Shown here piece after piece: positions 33,562 to 45,479 of a DNA stretch of 64,000 nucleotides. Within the stretch, counting starts at the first letter, position 1; every line of letters begins with the position of its first letter. A program made the position numbers and the translations under genes. The DNA is from Chlorophyllum brunneum (Eukaryota > Basidiomycota > Agaricomycetes > Agaricales > Agaricaceae). The stretch covers positions 62,001 to 126,000 of the forward strand of contig OY756148.1 of the NCBI GenBank assembly GCA_963576785.1. The letters run 5' to 3'. The notes beneath the pieces are model-generated. The model saw only the letters and a program-made list of their open reading frames with translations. It did no database searches and had not been told where the DNA came from.

Positions 33562-35514
33562 ATGTCCTCGAGCACCACACGAAATACATCCAACCCACCT
33601 CGGGCTGGATCTCGCGCCTCCAACGATCAGTCTCACGTCCAGGGATCTGATCCCGCAAGCTCTGGAATCGGTCAGAAGCGTTCGCGCGCCCTTAGCCAAC
33701 CTCAAGATGTCGTCCCAGAGGTTTCCGAATCAAAACCTTCCGACAAGAAACACAAGCGCAATCTCAGTTCTGGTACCATCCCACCTGATGTCATGGATCC
33801 AGTCTCCAAAAGCCTTGACCAAATGCTTGCCCTTGCTCTGGACATCGAGAAGATGTTGCTCCGGTCACTATCAGGCAAAGATACAGCGGTGGGATCCAAG
33901 CAACCTCGCAAGCCTAAGCCTGACCAACCTGATTCTGAACCTGAACCGTCCACCGGGTATCCAAGTAAGGTTTTTGAACATGTTTTGGGAAAAGATCACT
34001 GATCATTCGTTAGGTGTTGTGGATATGTTCAACAATCAACTGAGAGAATATGAATCGTCTATGGAGAAATGGGCAGAACAGATATCCGCCTCTTTCGGGG
34101 TCAACCAGAAACCATCGGCAGAGCTCAATAAAGATGAAAATGAGGGTGATATCAGTGGGGAGGACGAGGAAGACCTCGATAACGTGCAAGATGAGGACCA
34201 CCATTCATTTCGGACTCTCACTAGAGCAGTTCGGAGAGTGAAGGTTGTGGTTGATACTTTAAAAGTGGTACGAGGGCCGAATGGAGATGGGAAAGTTGAT
34301 GTAAGTATATTTGGTCGTTAATTATCTACATGTCTGAAGGTCGCTTCCGGCAGATACTGTGCTTCTCTTCGGTCACGAAGGAGGACTACCGGAGACTCGG
34401 GATCGAGGAACAAGACCTCCGTGTGCCTCTGAGCACTGTCTGGAGGGGGATGGGTGGAGGAAAAATGCTCCAGAAAAATGCAAAGTCAGAACTGCAGACG
34501 TTCCTAGCAAAGATCGAGAGAAAGCGGAATCTTTTTCAAAATACCTGGGTGCGTTGGAGGACTCCTTTGAAAGGCATTAGTTAATGGGCTTATGTAGTCC
34601 GAAATGAGTGCGCGCGATATCATCAACGAGTTCTTCGGACGACTTGATGATGGTCTTATCCTTAAGAAACCGACCACTGAGAAGGAAGGGGAGCAGGTAG
34701 ATTATTCAGCCAGGCGAGTATACAGATTACTGACAGATGCCAAAGGTCCCAATAGATACAGCCGTCATCCCCGAGTTCAGGCTCTTGAGTCGCCCGAGCA
34801 AGGTAAGATGATTGTAATCGCTCGATGGTTACAATCAACAGCTAATCGTTTCTCCGTTCCAGAAGGAGGGCTTTGGCGGGATGTCCTGTGGATCGGTGCG
34901 GAATGACAGTATGAAAACATACCTGAATGGATCCACTGACTACTTCACCGTTCTTTTGACGGCTTTTGACTTTCAGGGAACCTTAAACATTGGTCGCGGC
35001 CAGCAAAGGACTCGCACTCGCTTGAAGACGTGGACTGATGGCATAGCTGAAATGGTCCTTGACAACGGAGGTGTGCATATGTCGATCCTGGAGGCGAAAT
35101 GGCCTGGAGCGAAACTCCATGACCATGTACCGCAAGTCGTGGCTGAGGCCGTGGGCATGTACGCTTTCCATTTTTTTGCTTTTCAGGTGCGATTCTGACT
35201 TGTTTGTCAGTCATCTCCGAACAAGGCGCGAATTCATACCATTCTGCCTATCGAACAGCTATGAATGGACTTTTGGCGTCGTCTGGGCCAGGCAGCCGAC
35301 TGGGATGGAACAAGGGGAGGGTCTCAGGGCGCCGTTCTGGATGACAGAGATCAGTAAGATTGAGGACCCAGCCCAAATTCTCTTCGTTCTTTCGGCCTTA
35401 CACTTTTGGGTGAGTCCATGTGATATTGTGACAGGGCCGACTGTTTACACATCATTCATTAAGTCCACAAGGGATGGGAGGGAAGTGTGGAATCTAGGGT
35501 GCCTGGATGGTTAG
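33562..35514 (+). CDS. Putative PD-(D/E)XK nuclease-like protein (gene model incomplete)
   Basis: Exons 33562-33964, 34014-34300, 34354-34548 and 34598-34802 join cleanly. They encode a Ser/Pro/Lys-rich N-terminus (MSSSTTRNTSN), a helical acidic segment (VVDMFNNQLREYE; DISGEDEEDLDNV) and LGIEEQDLRVPLSTVWRG, then RDIINEFFGRLDDG. The C-terminal half (about 34975-35415) carries VHMSILEAKWPG, HDHVPQVVAEAVG, an intron, then FIPFCLSNSYEWTFGVVW and APFWMTEISKIEDPAQI. A strand with E-x-K followed by a QVVAEA helix and two strands resembles the nuclease-like fold found in fungal Crinkler-type proteins. That is inference. The phase between exon 4 and the exon at 34863 does not match, so there is either a frameshift or an unseen exon. 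Fragments recur at 38.2, 39.2 and 45.0 kb. Confidence 0.5.
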
Positions 35515-35830
35515 CGGGACTTAGATTGATGGTATGCAGATGGCGGGAAGGAGAGATATTACATTTTGAAGTTGTGATTGACTCGATTTTGTTGTGTCGG
35601 ACCAACTAGAAAATTACGCACTGACGCAGGCATTATGTGACTCTTTACGTCGATATCATGGTACATCTGCCTTCTCTGAACCTCATTCAACGCACTGCGT
35701 CCAGATCTGAGCTCCTCCATCCTTATGGACTATCGATGCTGGCAGGAATTCAGGGCCGGAATAGATACCAGCGTGTGAACTAGCCTTGAGGCAGGGACCT
35801 TGCTGAGGATTGGCTCTTACTTTGTCATCA
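35515..35830. other. Upstream spacer of F-box copy C
   Basis: No coding frame. The last 100 nt share wording with the regions upstream of copies B and E, so this is part of the duplicated promoter unit. Confidence 0.4.
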
Positions 35831-37473
35831 ATGACATTCGGATACTGTCCTCCGTGGTTACATTGGATGATAAACTTATTCTACGGTGAGTCCTTTCATA
35901 TCGCCTACCTTTTTGGAATGTAAAAACGTACAACAGCTGTCCTTGCTCAGCTTGTCGGCCATAGCATCCACCATCGAAGAACGCTTCAAGATTTACCTGT
36001 CGAGGTTCTGTCCGATGTCGCATCTCACCTGCCTTATAACGACGTCGTGTCGCTGCGCCAGGTGAGTCTCCTAACCTTGAGACACTAGCTATGCACTGAC
36101 ACGTCATACAGGTAAGCAAGAAATTGCGTGACTCTACCAATGCTCGCATGATCTGGCTCAAACTTGCGACCGAATACTCGTTGCGACACCTGGACAATCC
36201 CAACACAGGAATACGACCCCTCCATTCACTTTCAACGAGCGAAGTCCGTGAATGGATCGAGAAGCGGCTCGCTATCGACGAAATATGGGGAAGAGCCCTC
36301 ATTCGTCCCCGAACTCGGACCCTCCAAGCTTTTCCCGACCGTCCTCGTGTCGCTCGAATTGTCCCGGGAGGACGCTGGCTGCTGGCTGGCGACACCCTTG
36401 GCTCGATATATTACTACGACCTTGACCTGGACGACCCAGAGCCAGTTCATCTCATTGGCCCTGACCCTAAGCATAGGATACCAGGAGACCGCCAGTATGT
36501 AGGTTTGATGGACTGTTATGTTGAGCCGGGATATCCCATATCGCAATTTACCATTGCCTTCGCAGGAGGAGGTACGCATTCTCCAACTCACCGTCCGCCA
36601 AGCCTCACCCTGGGCTTGATTTCAGATGAAGACGCTCGGATGTTCCAGTGGATCCATATTTGGCACGTCAGATGCGAAGGGAATGATACCCTCAAGGCCA
36701 CACGGCTGAAGTCGGTCCCGTGTTCCGACTCCTTTGTTCCCTGGAACCTCTCTTTCACGACCGATCTCGTCGTGCGTCTTAGGGCATTCTGTGCTGATAG
36801 TTGGATTGATGTTTATTGGTGGAAAGAATGCACGGCAACGCATGTCCTAAGGTGTGCCTTTCCAATCAGATACATACTTGTGCGTAAGCAAGCTGCTTTT
36901 GTTACTCGCCACTGACGATAGTTACAGAGGTGTATACGTGTCATCGGCAAGGATAGACTCCTGTGCATTTCAAGAGACAGTGATATATACATCTATGACC
37001 TAGAACCCGAGCGCGTCGAGCACGTCAAAGTCGCGTACCTTCACCGGGATGCTGTGCCTCGTCAGCCATCATGGTGTCACTCGCTTGGTGACAGAGGGCA
37101 GATGAGTTTCTCGCGGCTATACTTTGACGGGACCAACTATCGCCAAGTGATGAGTACCGCACAGGGGATCCTAGGCCTGATTATCCCAGCATCACGGGAA
37201 GAATCTCCGCACGTGGTGAAGCTCTCCGACTTCAACCATATACCGACGATCTATGGTCTAGGGTTACACAAGGGATATTCGCCTTCACAAATGGGAGGTT
37301 TCAGGTTCGGCTACTCCTGGGATTCGACCCCGGAGCAAGTCTACAGCAATGGAGAAGAATGCTGCAATCGCTCGTCCCGCGATTATAACATGTTCACGTT
37401 TGACGAGGAACTGGGTCGGATTGCCTACAGAAGCATACACGGGAAAATTGTCGTCCTGGATTTCCCGCTTTAG
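35831..37473 (+). CDS. F-box/beta-propeller protein, copy C (intact, 479 aa)
   Basis: Exons 35831-35885, 35937-36061, 36112-36571, 36626-36879 and 36928-37473 keep one frame. The leader exon is MTFGYCPPWLHWM. The F-box is TLQDLPVEVLSDVASHLPYNDVV, continuing into VSKKLRDSTNARMIW. The remaining 400 residues show evenly spaced Trp/Tyr/Asp-rich strands (YYYDLDLDDPEPVHLIG, FQWIHIWHVRC, WIDVYWW, IYIYDLEPERVEHV, YGLGLHKGYSP, GFRFGYSWDS), consistent with beta-propeller blades that bind a substrate for an SCF ubiquitin ligase. The third intron is 54 nt, a multiple of three, so its retention would not break the frame. One of three complete copies. Confidence 0.8.
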
Positions 37474-37582
37474 GTAGCCATGTTATATAAGTGTTTTTGA
37501 TTAACGATTAAACAAGGAAGCATGATAGCTGTAATGACAATCTCCCTCCCAATCGCCGTCGCGAATTCTGGTAGGACCCGGA

Positions 37583-38215
37583 TCACGGAATTAGGTTTTC
37601 GTAGGGGGGGGGGGGGGGGGGCATAAACATGTCCTGTCGTAGATTGGGTACGGTGGCCGTACAAACAAACGGAGCCATCCTTTCTTCCTCGCTGCTTCCG
37701 CTGGGACCAGACTTTGGGTCCTCCAATTCAAATCCAAGTAACAGTTTCAAAGTCTGCAAGGTATGTTTGGGTACAGCGTCAAGGATGCTGGTGTAAAGTG
37801 CATGAAGGGTCGAAAGAGGGACCGTCGGAATGTGGTGAGGAACGGAGAGGACCATTGTGAGTTGAGAAATTGGGTACCAACGATCGGGTCTTCGACGAAA
37901 CGAGTGATGCTGGTGGCAAAGATGAAGCACCCGGGTGCCATGGATGTGATCTGAGCCATGCCACGTTCCACAGGCCATGGAGCACCTCGTGGCACAAGAA
38001 CATCACACTGTCTCGAAGCCCGTCGAACACGGCCCGGAGGAATTTCTCAACATCTTGACAAGCCACGTCGGAATTCACGAGAACCTCCTGTGAGAGAAAT
38101 GTACCATTGACCCCGATGGACTTGAACATTCGAGTTATATGAGCTTCAGGTCGGCTTGCAATAAGCTACCTAAGGTGCGCAGTAAGATGTTGTCGTAAGA
38201 AGCGGCTGATCAACT
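37583..38215 (-). pseudogene. NACHT-type gene fragment, copy 1
   Basis: On the minus strand, FKSIGVNGTFLSQEVLVN, a SDVACQDVEKFLR segment and, in a shifted frame, GCFIFATSITRFVEDP match the middle of a mushroom NACHT protein. The same region is longer at 44063-44893. Walker motifs are absent because the copy starts downstream of them. A frameshift separates the two parts. A run of about 15 G lies at 37607-37621. It lies directly after F-box copy C, as the other NACHT fragment lies after copy F. Confidence 0.7.
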
Positions 38216-38540
38216 TGATGATCACGTACCGCAAGTTGTGGCTGAGGCCGTTGGTGTGTACGTTCTTGTCTGCTACTTGTCAGGCAGTATTCTGACCCTG
38301 AATCTGGTTTTGTTTCATCTGGCCAGTCATCTTCGAATAGGACGCGAACTCATACCATCTTGTCACCAGTCACAAGTGGATTTTTGGACTCGTGCGGGCT
38401 CCACAACCTATTGGAAAGAATCAAGGGGAGGGCCTAACGGCGCCGTTCTGGATGACAGAGATCAGTAGGATTGAGGACCCAGCTCAAATTCGTTCAACAT
38501 GGAATATCGATGCCGGCAAGGATCCTGTCCGTATATTTCC
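38216..38540 (+). pseudogene. Fragment of the PD-(D/E)XK-like gene
   Basis: DHVPQVVAEAVGVYV, then after an intron-like stretch SHLRIGREL, and in another frame GEGLTAPFWMTEISRIEDPAQI, correspond to the C-terminal part of the gene at 33562-35514. The LEAKW strand is missing. The last frame reads on in phase into the leader exon of F-box copy D, so a fused product is possible but not supported by splice sites. Confidence 0.6.
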
Positions 38541-38598
38541 GACGTGTGAACCTCGTGGCAGAACTTCGCTGAGGATTGCCAATTTTGCTTCATCATCG

Positions 38599-39733
38599 AT
38601 GGCAGCTGTGTACTGTCCTCCTTGGTTATACTGGATCAGAAATCTATTTTACAGTGAGTGATCGTGAACCAGGCTACCTCTATGGAATGTAAATGCATAG
38701 CAGTCATCCCCGCTCAGCTTGCCAGCCATCCCGTCCACCATCGAACAACGCTCCAAGACCTGCCTACTGAGGTCCTGTCTGAGGTCGCGTATTTCCTGCC
38801 TTATAATGACATTGTGTCGCTGCGCCAGGTGGGTCTACCTTATCTTCGGATACCGCCTATGCACTGACACGTCATACAGGTAAGCAAGAAACTGCGGGAT
38901 GCTACCAATGCCTGGACGATCTGGTTCAGACTTGCGGAGGAATATTCGTTGCGACACCTGCACAATCCCAACTCAGGAATACGACCCCTCCATTCCCTAT
39001 CAACAGCTGAAGTCCGTGAATGGGTCGAGAAGCGGCTCGCGGTCGACGAAATATGGAGAATCCCGCTCATTCGCCCGCGAAATCGGACCCTTCGAGCTTT
39101 TTCCGGCTGCCCGCGTGCCACTCGGATTGTCCCTGGCGGGTGTTGGCTGCTGGCTGGCACAAGATTTTGGATCAACGTTGTCCATGGGTTGCTGTCAGAA
39201 AAGGACTCGCACTTACTTGAAGAGCTGGAACCATGGTATAGCCAATTTAGTGGCTGAAAACGACTATGTGCGAGTGTCAATCTTGGAAGCGAAGTGGCCT
39301 GGAGCGAGATTGCACGACCACGTACCGCAAGTCGTGGCTGAGGCACTTGGCGTGTAAGTTTCCACTCATTGCTTGCTGGGTATGACTCTTGACTTCGGGT
39401 CCGGTTAGTCATCTTCGAACAGAGCGCAAGTTCGTACCATTCTGTTTGTCAAACAGTTACGAATGGACTTTTGGTGTCGTCTGGGCCAGACAGCCGATTG
39501 GAAGGAAGAGAGGGCAGGGTCTCAGGGCGCTGTTCTGGATGACAGAGATCAGCAAGATCGAGAACCCAGCTCAGGTTCTCTTCGTTCTTTCGGCCTTACA
39601 CTTTTGGGTAAGTCCATGTAATCTTGCGACAGAGCTGAGTGTTTATGCCTCGTATTCCTCTTTCAAGTCCACAAGAGATGAGCGGGAAGTTTGGAATCTA
39701 GGTTGCCGTGAACATCAGCAAGTTGATGTTTGA
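38599..39733 (+). pseudogene. F-box copy D fused to a PD-(D/E)XK-like C-terminus
   Basis: Exons 38599-38653, 38701-38828 and 38880 onward encode an intact leader, the F-box (LQDLPTEVLSEVAYFLPYND) and VSKKLRDATNAWTIW up to PGGCWLLAGT near 39162. From there the sequence switches to that of the nuclease-like gene (RTRTYLKSWNHGIANLV, then VSILEAKWPGARLHDHVPQVVAEALGV), in a different frame. After an intron-like stretch come KFVPFCLSNSYEWTFGVVW and LRALFWMTEISKIENPAQV. The F-box frame ends 95 nt past the breakpoint at LEELEPWYSQFSG. A truncated F-box protein could still be made, but the propeller is lost. Confidence 0.65.
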
Positions 39734-40121
39734 TGATGGTATGCAGGGATCGTTTTAGATTTTTATATGATTCTTTTCCGAACTCTACCACCACAAAAAT
39801 CCCCGATTGCACTGCACCAGACTATGTATGGCACTCTCGACTTACGTCGGTACAATTTACTTGAATTTTCAGTTTGGGTCAATGTATAAGATGTTTACTT
39901 TGCTTTCTAAATGTCTAAGGGAGCTGGGAAATATTCTGCTCCGACCATCCGGAGTAATGTATAATACCCTTCTATTCAGAATCGCAGAAGGCTGCACGCA
40001 CACACACACCACTCAGATCTAATCAGACTGAGGGTAAGACGTACTCGCGGTATAGTTCTGACTTCCGCTGATCCGAGCGTGTGAATAATTCTCGTGGCAA
40101 CCTCAACCCACTTCACCATCG
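39734..40121. other. Spacer upstream of F-box copy E
   Basis: No supported gene. A short frame at 39807-40022 has no family features. A (CA) run lies near 40000. Confidence 0.4.
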
Positions 40122-41766
40122 ATGGCATCTGCGTACTGTCCTCTATGGTTATACTGGATCATAAATTCCTTACACAGTAAGTCCTCTCGAATCAATATAC
40201 CTCTACGGAGCCTAAAATTGTAGCTAGTAGCAATCCAGCTCCCCAGCCATAGATTCCACCACGAGAAAACCCTCCAAGACTTGCCAGTCGAAGTCCTGTC
40301 CGAGGTCGCGTCTTACTTACCATATAGTGACGTTGTGTCGCTGCGCCAGGTGAATCTAGATACCGTTGTGAACTGTCTATGCACTAATGCGTCACAAAGG
40401 TAAGCAAGAAACTGCACGATGCCACCAATGCTCGCACGATCTGGCTCAAACTCGCGGAAGAATACTCGTTGCGACACCTGCGTAATCCCAACTCAGGAGT
40501 ACGACCCCTCCATTCCCTATCAACAGGTGAAATACGTCAATGGATCGAGAAGCGCCTCGCGGTCGATGAAACATGGACAATCCCCCTCATCCGCCCGCGA
40601 ATTCGGACCCTCCAAGCTTTTTCCAACTGTCCGCTTGTTACTCGAATTGTCCCTGGTGGGCGCTGGCTGCTGGCTGGCGGCACGTTTGGCTCGATATATT
40701 ATTACGACCTTGACCTGGACGACCCCGAGCCAGTTCATCTCATTGGTCCTGACCCTAATGCCAGAATACCAGGAGACCGGCAGTCTGTGGCTTTGATCGA
40801 CTGTTATGTTGAGCTGGGATATCCCGTGATGCAGTTCACCATCGCATTTGTAGGAGCAGGTAAGTACTCTTCGACCCACCATCTGCCAGAGCTAACACCA
40901 GGACTCGATTGCAGATGGAAGGGATCAGATATTCCAATGGATCCATATATGGCATGTCAGATGCGAAGGGAATAGTACCCTCAGGGCCACACGACTGATG
41001 TCAGTCCCATGTTCCTGTTCTGACGTCCTTACTCCCTTGCACCTCTCTTTGACCACCGATGTGGTCGCGCGTCTCGCAAGATACGGATGTCAGAACTGGA
41101 TCGATGTTTTCTGGTGGAAGGAGTGTACAGCAACGCACGTCGCAAATTGTGCCTTTTCAACCACGTGGAAGCCTGTGTGTAAACACCCCCCTTTTGCGTA
41201 CTTTTCACCGACGATGCCTACAGGATTGTATACGTATCATCGGAAACGATAGGCTCCTCTCCATTTCACGAAACAATGACATAGAAATCTATGATCTGGA
41301 ACCTGAATACGTCGAGCACATCAAAGTCGCCAATCCTCGTCCCGACATTATGTTTCGTCAGCCATCGTGGTGCCGCTCGCTTGGGGACAGAGGGCAGATG
41401 AGTTTTTCACAGCTATACTTCGACGGGACCAACTATCGCCAAGTGATGAGTACCGCACAGGGGATCCTAGGCCTGATCATCCCAGCATCCCGAGAAGAAT
41501 CTCCGCATGTGGTGAAGCTCTCCGACTTCAACCATCGGCCAACGATCTATGGTCTCGGTTTGCACAAGGGGTATTCGCCTTCCCCAGCGGGCGGTTTTAG
41601 GTTCGGATACTCCTGGGACTCGGACCCGGAGCAAATGTATAGCAATGGAGAGGAATGCCGCAATCCTTCAATCCGTTATTATAACATGTTCACGTTTGAC
41701 GAGCAACTCGGTCGGCTTGCCTACAGATGTGGAAGGGAAATCATAGTCCACGACTTCCCGCTCTAG
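40122..41766 (+). CDS. F-box/beta-propeller protein, copy E (intact, 478 aa)
   Basis: Exons 40122-40176, 40231-40349, 40400-40859, 40915-41174 and 41224-41766 keep one frame. The leader is MASAYCPLWLYWII. The F-box reads TLQDLPVEVLSEVASYLPYSD and continues VSKKLHDATNARTIW. Blade landmarks are as in copy C (IYYYDLDLDDPEP, FQWIHIWHVRC, WIDVFWWKECTATHV, IEIYDLEPEYVEHI, GFRFGYSWDSDPEQ, FDEQLGRLAY). The region after MSVPCS has two extra residues, and the fourth exon is 6 nt longer than in copies C and F. The protein is most diverged in exposed loops, as expected for a substrate-binding surface. Confidence 0.8.
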
Positions 41767-42218
41767 GTTGGTTGTTATATTCTTTAGCTGGGAAGAGGAG
41801 TCTCAGGTTTCCAAAGATAATATACATTATTCCCATAAATTCAACTCCAGTGGCTGCCACCAAGGCACTCCCGATAGCCCACCAAAGAATAAGAACTGTG
41901 AATACCCACACCGAGCAACAAGCGGCAAACGGATCGACTTTGGAGGGATTTTGAGGTGTTGAGCGTGGAGATTCCTCCAGATTTGGTCTCACTATATATT
42001 AATGATAAATGGTAATTCCACTTGACTGGTACAGTGATCGCCTTTATGTAGTGCCACCTTCATGCCATAGAAAGGGACCCTCCAGCTCGTTTGCGAGCTG
42101 AAGCATTGATCCCCAGCTTCGTTGCCTATCACGATGTGTCGTCCCTGCAGCCCAATCAAGCAAACGGCGGCAGCGTGTGAACTGCCTCACGTTGGCAGGG
42201 ATTTTACTTTTGTTATTG
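41767..42218. other. Spacer upstream of F-box copy F
   Basis: About 42020-42180 repeats the upstream unit seen at 31600-31735. Short frames here are not supported. Confidence 0.45.
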
Positions 42219-43794
42219 ATGGCAGCTGTGTACTGTCCTCATTGGTTGAACTGGATCATAGATCTATTCTACAGTGAGTGTGCTGGACATGATGTCCACC
42301 AGATAACGCTCCAAAACCTACCTGTTGAGGTCCTCTCTGAGGTTGGGTGTTACTTGCCATATGGCGACATTGTGTCACTGCACCAGGTGAGTCTCCTAAC
42401 CTTGAGACACCAGCTATGCACTGACACGTCATACAGGTAAGCAAGAAATTGCGTGGCGCTACCAATGTTCGGATGATCTGGCTCAAATTTGCGACCAAAT
42501 ACTCGTTGCGACACCTGGACAATCCCAACTCAGGAACATGGCCCCTCCATTCACTTTCAACGAGCAAAGTTCACCAATGGATCGGGAAGCGGCTCGCTAT
42601 CGAAGAAATATGGAGAAGACCCCTCATTCGTCCCCAAACTCGGACCCTCCAAGCTTTTCCCGACCGTCCTCGTGTCGCTCGAATTGTCCCAGGCGGCCGC
42701 TGGCTGCTGGCTGGCGACATGCTTGGCTCGATATATTACTACGACCTTGACCTGGACGACCCAGAGCCAGTTCATCTCATTGGCCCTGACCCTAAGCATA
42801 GGATACCAGGAGACCGCCAGTACATAGGTTTGATGGATTGTTACGTTGAGCCGGGATATCCCATATTGCAATTTACCATTGCCTTTGCAGGAGGAGGTAC
42901 GCATTCTCCAACTCACGTCCATCAAGCCTCACCCTGGGCTTGATTTCAGACGAAGATGCTCGGATGTTCCAGTGGATCCATATTTGGCACGTCAGATGCG
43001 AAGGGAATGATACCCTCAAGGCCACACGACTGAAGTCGGTCCCGTGTTCCGACTCCTTTGTTCCCTGGAACCTCTCTTTCACGACCAATCTTGTCGTGCG
43101 TCTTAGGGCATTCTGTGCTGATAGTTGGATTGATGTTTATTGGTGGAAAGAATGCACGGCAACGCATGTCCTAAGGTGTGCCTTTCCAATTAGATGCATA
43201 CTTGTGCGTAAGCAAGCTGCTTTTGTTACTCGTCACTGACGATAATCACAGAGGTGTATATGTGTCGTCGGAAAGGATAGACTCCTGTGCATTTCAAGAG
43301 ATGGTGATATATACATCTATGACCTAGAACCCGAACACGTCGAGCACGTCAAAGTCGCATACCTTCACTGGGATGCTGTGCCTCGTCAGCCATCATGGTG
43401 TCACTCGCTTGGTGACCGAGGGCAGATGAGTTTCTCGCAGCTATACTTTGACGGGACCAACTATTGCCAAGTGATGAGTACCGCACAGGGGATCCTAGGC
43501 CTGATTATCCCAGCATCACGGGAAGAATCTCCGCACGTGGTGAAGCTCTCCGACTTCAACCATATACTGACGATCTATGGCCTAGGGTTACACAAGGGAT
43601 ATTCGCCTTCCCGGGTGGGTGGTTTCAGGTTCGGCTACTCCTGGGATTCGACCCCAGAGCAAGTCTACGTTAACGGAGAACAATGCTGCAATTGCTCGAT
43701 ATGCCATTATAACATGTTCACGTTTGACGAGGAACTGGGTCGCATTGCCTACAGAATGGACGGGGAAATTATCGTCCTGGATTTCCCGCTCTAG
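42219..43794 (+). CDS. F-box/beta-propeller protein, copy F (intact, 474 aa, first intron lost)
   Basis: Exons 42219-42386, 42437-42896, 42950-43203 and 43252-43794 keep one frame. The leader MAAVYCPHWLNWIIDLFY runs straight into SECAGHDVHQ and the F-box LQNLPVEVLSEVGCYLPYGD. In the other copies an intron lies between these parts; here a deletion has removed most of it and left a fused, in-frame exon that still contains the old GTGAGT donor as codons. The rest matches copy C closely. The third intron is 53 nt and not a multiple of three, which confirms that this segment is spliced out in the family. Confidence 0.78.
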
Positions 43795-43828
43795 GTAGCC
43801 ATGTTATATAAGTGCTTTTAATTAATGA

Positions 43829-44893
43829 TTAATCAAGGAAGCATGATAGCTGTAATGACAATCTCCCTCCCAATTGCCGTCGCGAATTCTTCCACCGATA
43901 GGACCCGGAATAAAGTTTTCGTAGGGGGGGCATAAACATGTCCTGTCGTAAATCAAGTAGCCGTACAAACGAACGGAGCCATCCTTTCTTCCTCACTGCT
44001 CCGTCTGAATGTGGTGAGGAATGGAGAGGACTATTGTGAGTTGAGAAATTGGGTACCAACGATCAGGTCTTCAACGAAACGAGTGATGCTGGCGGCAAAG
44101 ATGAAGCACCTGGGTGCCATGGATATGATCTGAGCCATGCCATGTTCCACAGGCCATGGAGCACCTCGTGGTATAAGAACATCATACTGTCTCGAAGTTC
44201 GTCGAATATAGCCCAGAGGAATTTCTCAACATCTTGATAAGCCACGTCAGAATTCACGAGAACCTCCTGTGAGATAAATGTACCAGTGACCCCAATGGAT
44301 TTGAACATTTGAGTTATATGAGCTTCAGGTCGGCTTGCAATAAGCCACCTAAGGGGCGCAGTAGGATGTTGTCGTAAGAAGCGGCCAATCAACTTGATGA
44401 TATTAATCTGCGCATTCCCTCCTTCGCACTCGTCTAGTCCATCTAACAGAATCATCCATCCCCTTCGCCCTATTGGCAGCCTCAGGACAACATTGAAGTA
44501 ATGCTCCACGCTCTTTTCCAATAACTTGGGGTCGTCAGTCATCTTCTGTCTCAGGAATTCGCGATAAGCAGAGATTCGGACAGCGAGCTGATAAGCAAGC
44601 GTGGGGAAAACGTGAGCGGGTCGGTGACAGTGGTTTGGTCCGGATGGGAGGGGTGTTGCGCAAAGTTTGGGTGATATCCAGAGCTCTTCTGCCAGAGTTT
44701 GGACGATTGCAGATTTCCCGACGCTGGCAACACCAAATAGCCAAAATAATTGGTAGGCGGGATCAGTATCCTCGAACCACTTAAGGATGGTATCCAAGAT
44801 TGTGATGCGGGTGCCTGGATGACAACGAGGAGGGTCACGGAGAGAAGAGTCGAATTCATCCCTGGACACCGTATATTTAGTGAGCCATGGCAA
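43829..44893 (-). pseudogene. NACHT P-loop NTPase gene fragment, copy 2
   Basis: On the minus strand from 44893, 276 codons are open. They begin YTVSRDEFDSS and RDPPRCHPGTR, continue with the Walker A loop GVASVGKSAIVQT and Walker B MILLDGLDEC, then RWLIASRPEAHI and VEKFLWAIFDELRD. This is the start of a mushroom NACHT NTPase, the core of NLR-like immune or incompatibility proteins. The expected tail (CFIFAASITRFVEDL) is in another frame after YHEVLHGL, so a frameshift has broken it. No repeat domain follows. The N-terminal effector domain expected upstream is not seen before 44893. Confidence 0.72.
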
Positions 44894-44949
44894 GACTAGA
44901 TAATATGAGAAATTGGACCTGTTCTTTTGACGGCTCCTCGGGTTAAAGG

Positions 44950-45380
44950 AATCATGAGGGTAGGTGGGTAGGTCACGGCCAGGAAAGGACCCGCACTCAC
45001 TTGAAGATGTGGAATAATGGTATAGCCGATATGATCGCTGGGAACGAAAATGTGCACATGTCGATCCTGGAAGCTAAGTGGCCTGGAGCGAAATTACATG
45101 ATCACGTACCGCAAGTTGTGGCTGAGGCCGTTGGTGTGTACGTTCTTGTCTGCTACTTGTCAGGCAGTATTCTGACCCTGAATCTGGTTTTGTTTCATCG
45201 GGCCAGTCATCTTCGAATAGGACGCGAACTCATATCATCTTGTCAACCAGTTACAAGTGGATTTTTGGACTCGTGTGGGCTCCACAACCTATTGGAAAGA
45301 ATCAAGGGGAGGGCCTAACGGCGCCATTCTGGATGTCAGAGATCGGTAGGATTGAGGACCCAGCTCAAATTCATTCAACA
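44950..45380 (+). pseudogene. Fragment of the PD-(D/E)XK-like gene, upstream of copy G
   Basis: From 45001, MKMWNNGIADMIAGN, then VHMSILEAKWPGAKLHDHV and PQVVAEAVG, then an intron-like stretch and SHLRIGREL. One base of frame is lost before SYKWIFGLVWAPQPIG and APFWMSEIGRIEDPAQI. It is the same fragment type as at 38216-38540 and shares the same spacing to the following F-box copy. Confidence 0.65.
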
Positions 45381-45479
45381 TGGAATATCGATGCCGGCAA
45401 GGATTCCGTCCGAATATTTCCGACGTGTGAACCTTGTGGCAGAACTTTGCTGAGGATTGCCAATTTTGCTTCATCATCA

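Noticed and set aside
37607..37621. Run of about 15 G as a possible G-quadruplex switch
   Set aside because: It lies in a pseudogene spacer and is only about 7 G in the sister unit at 43925; most likely slippage or an assembly effect.
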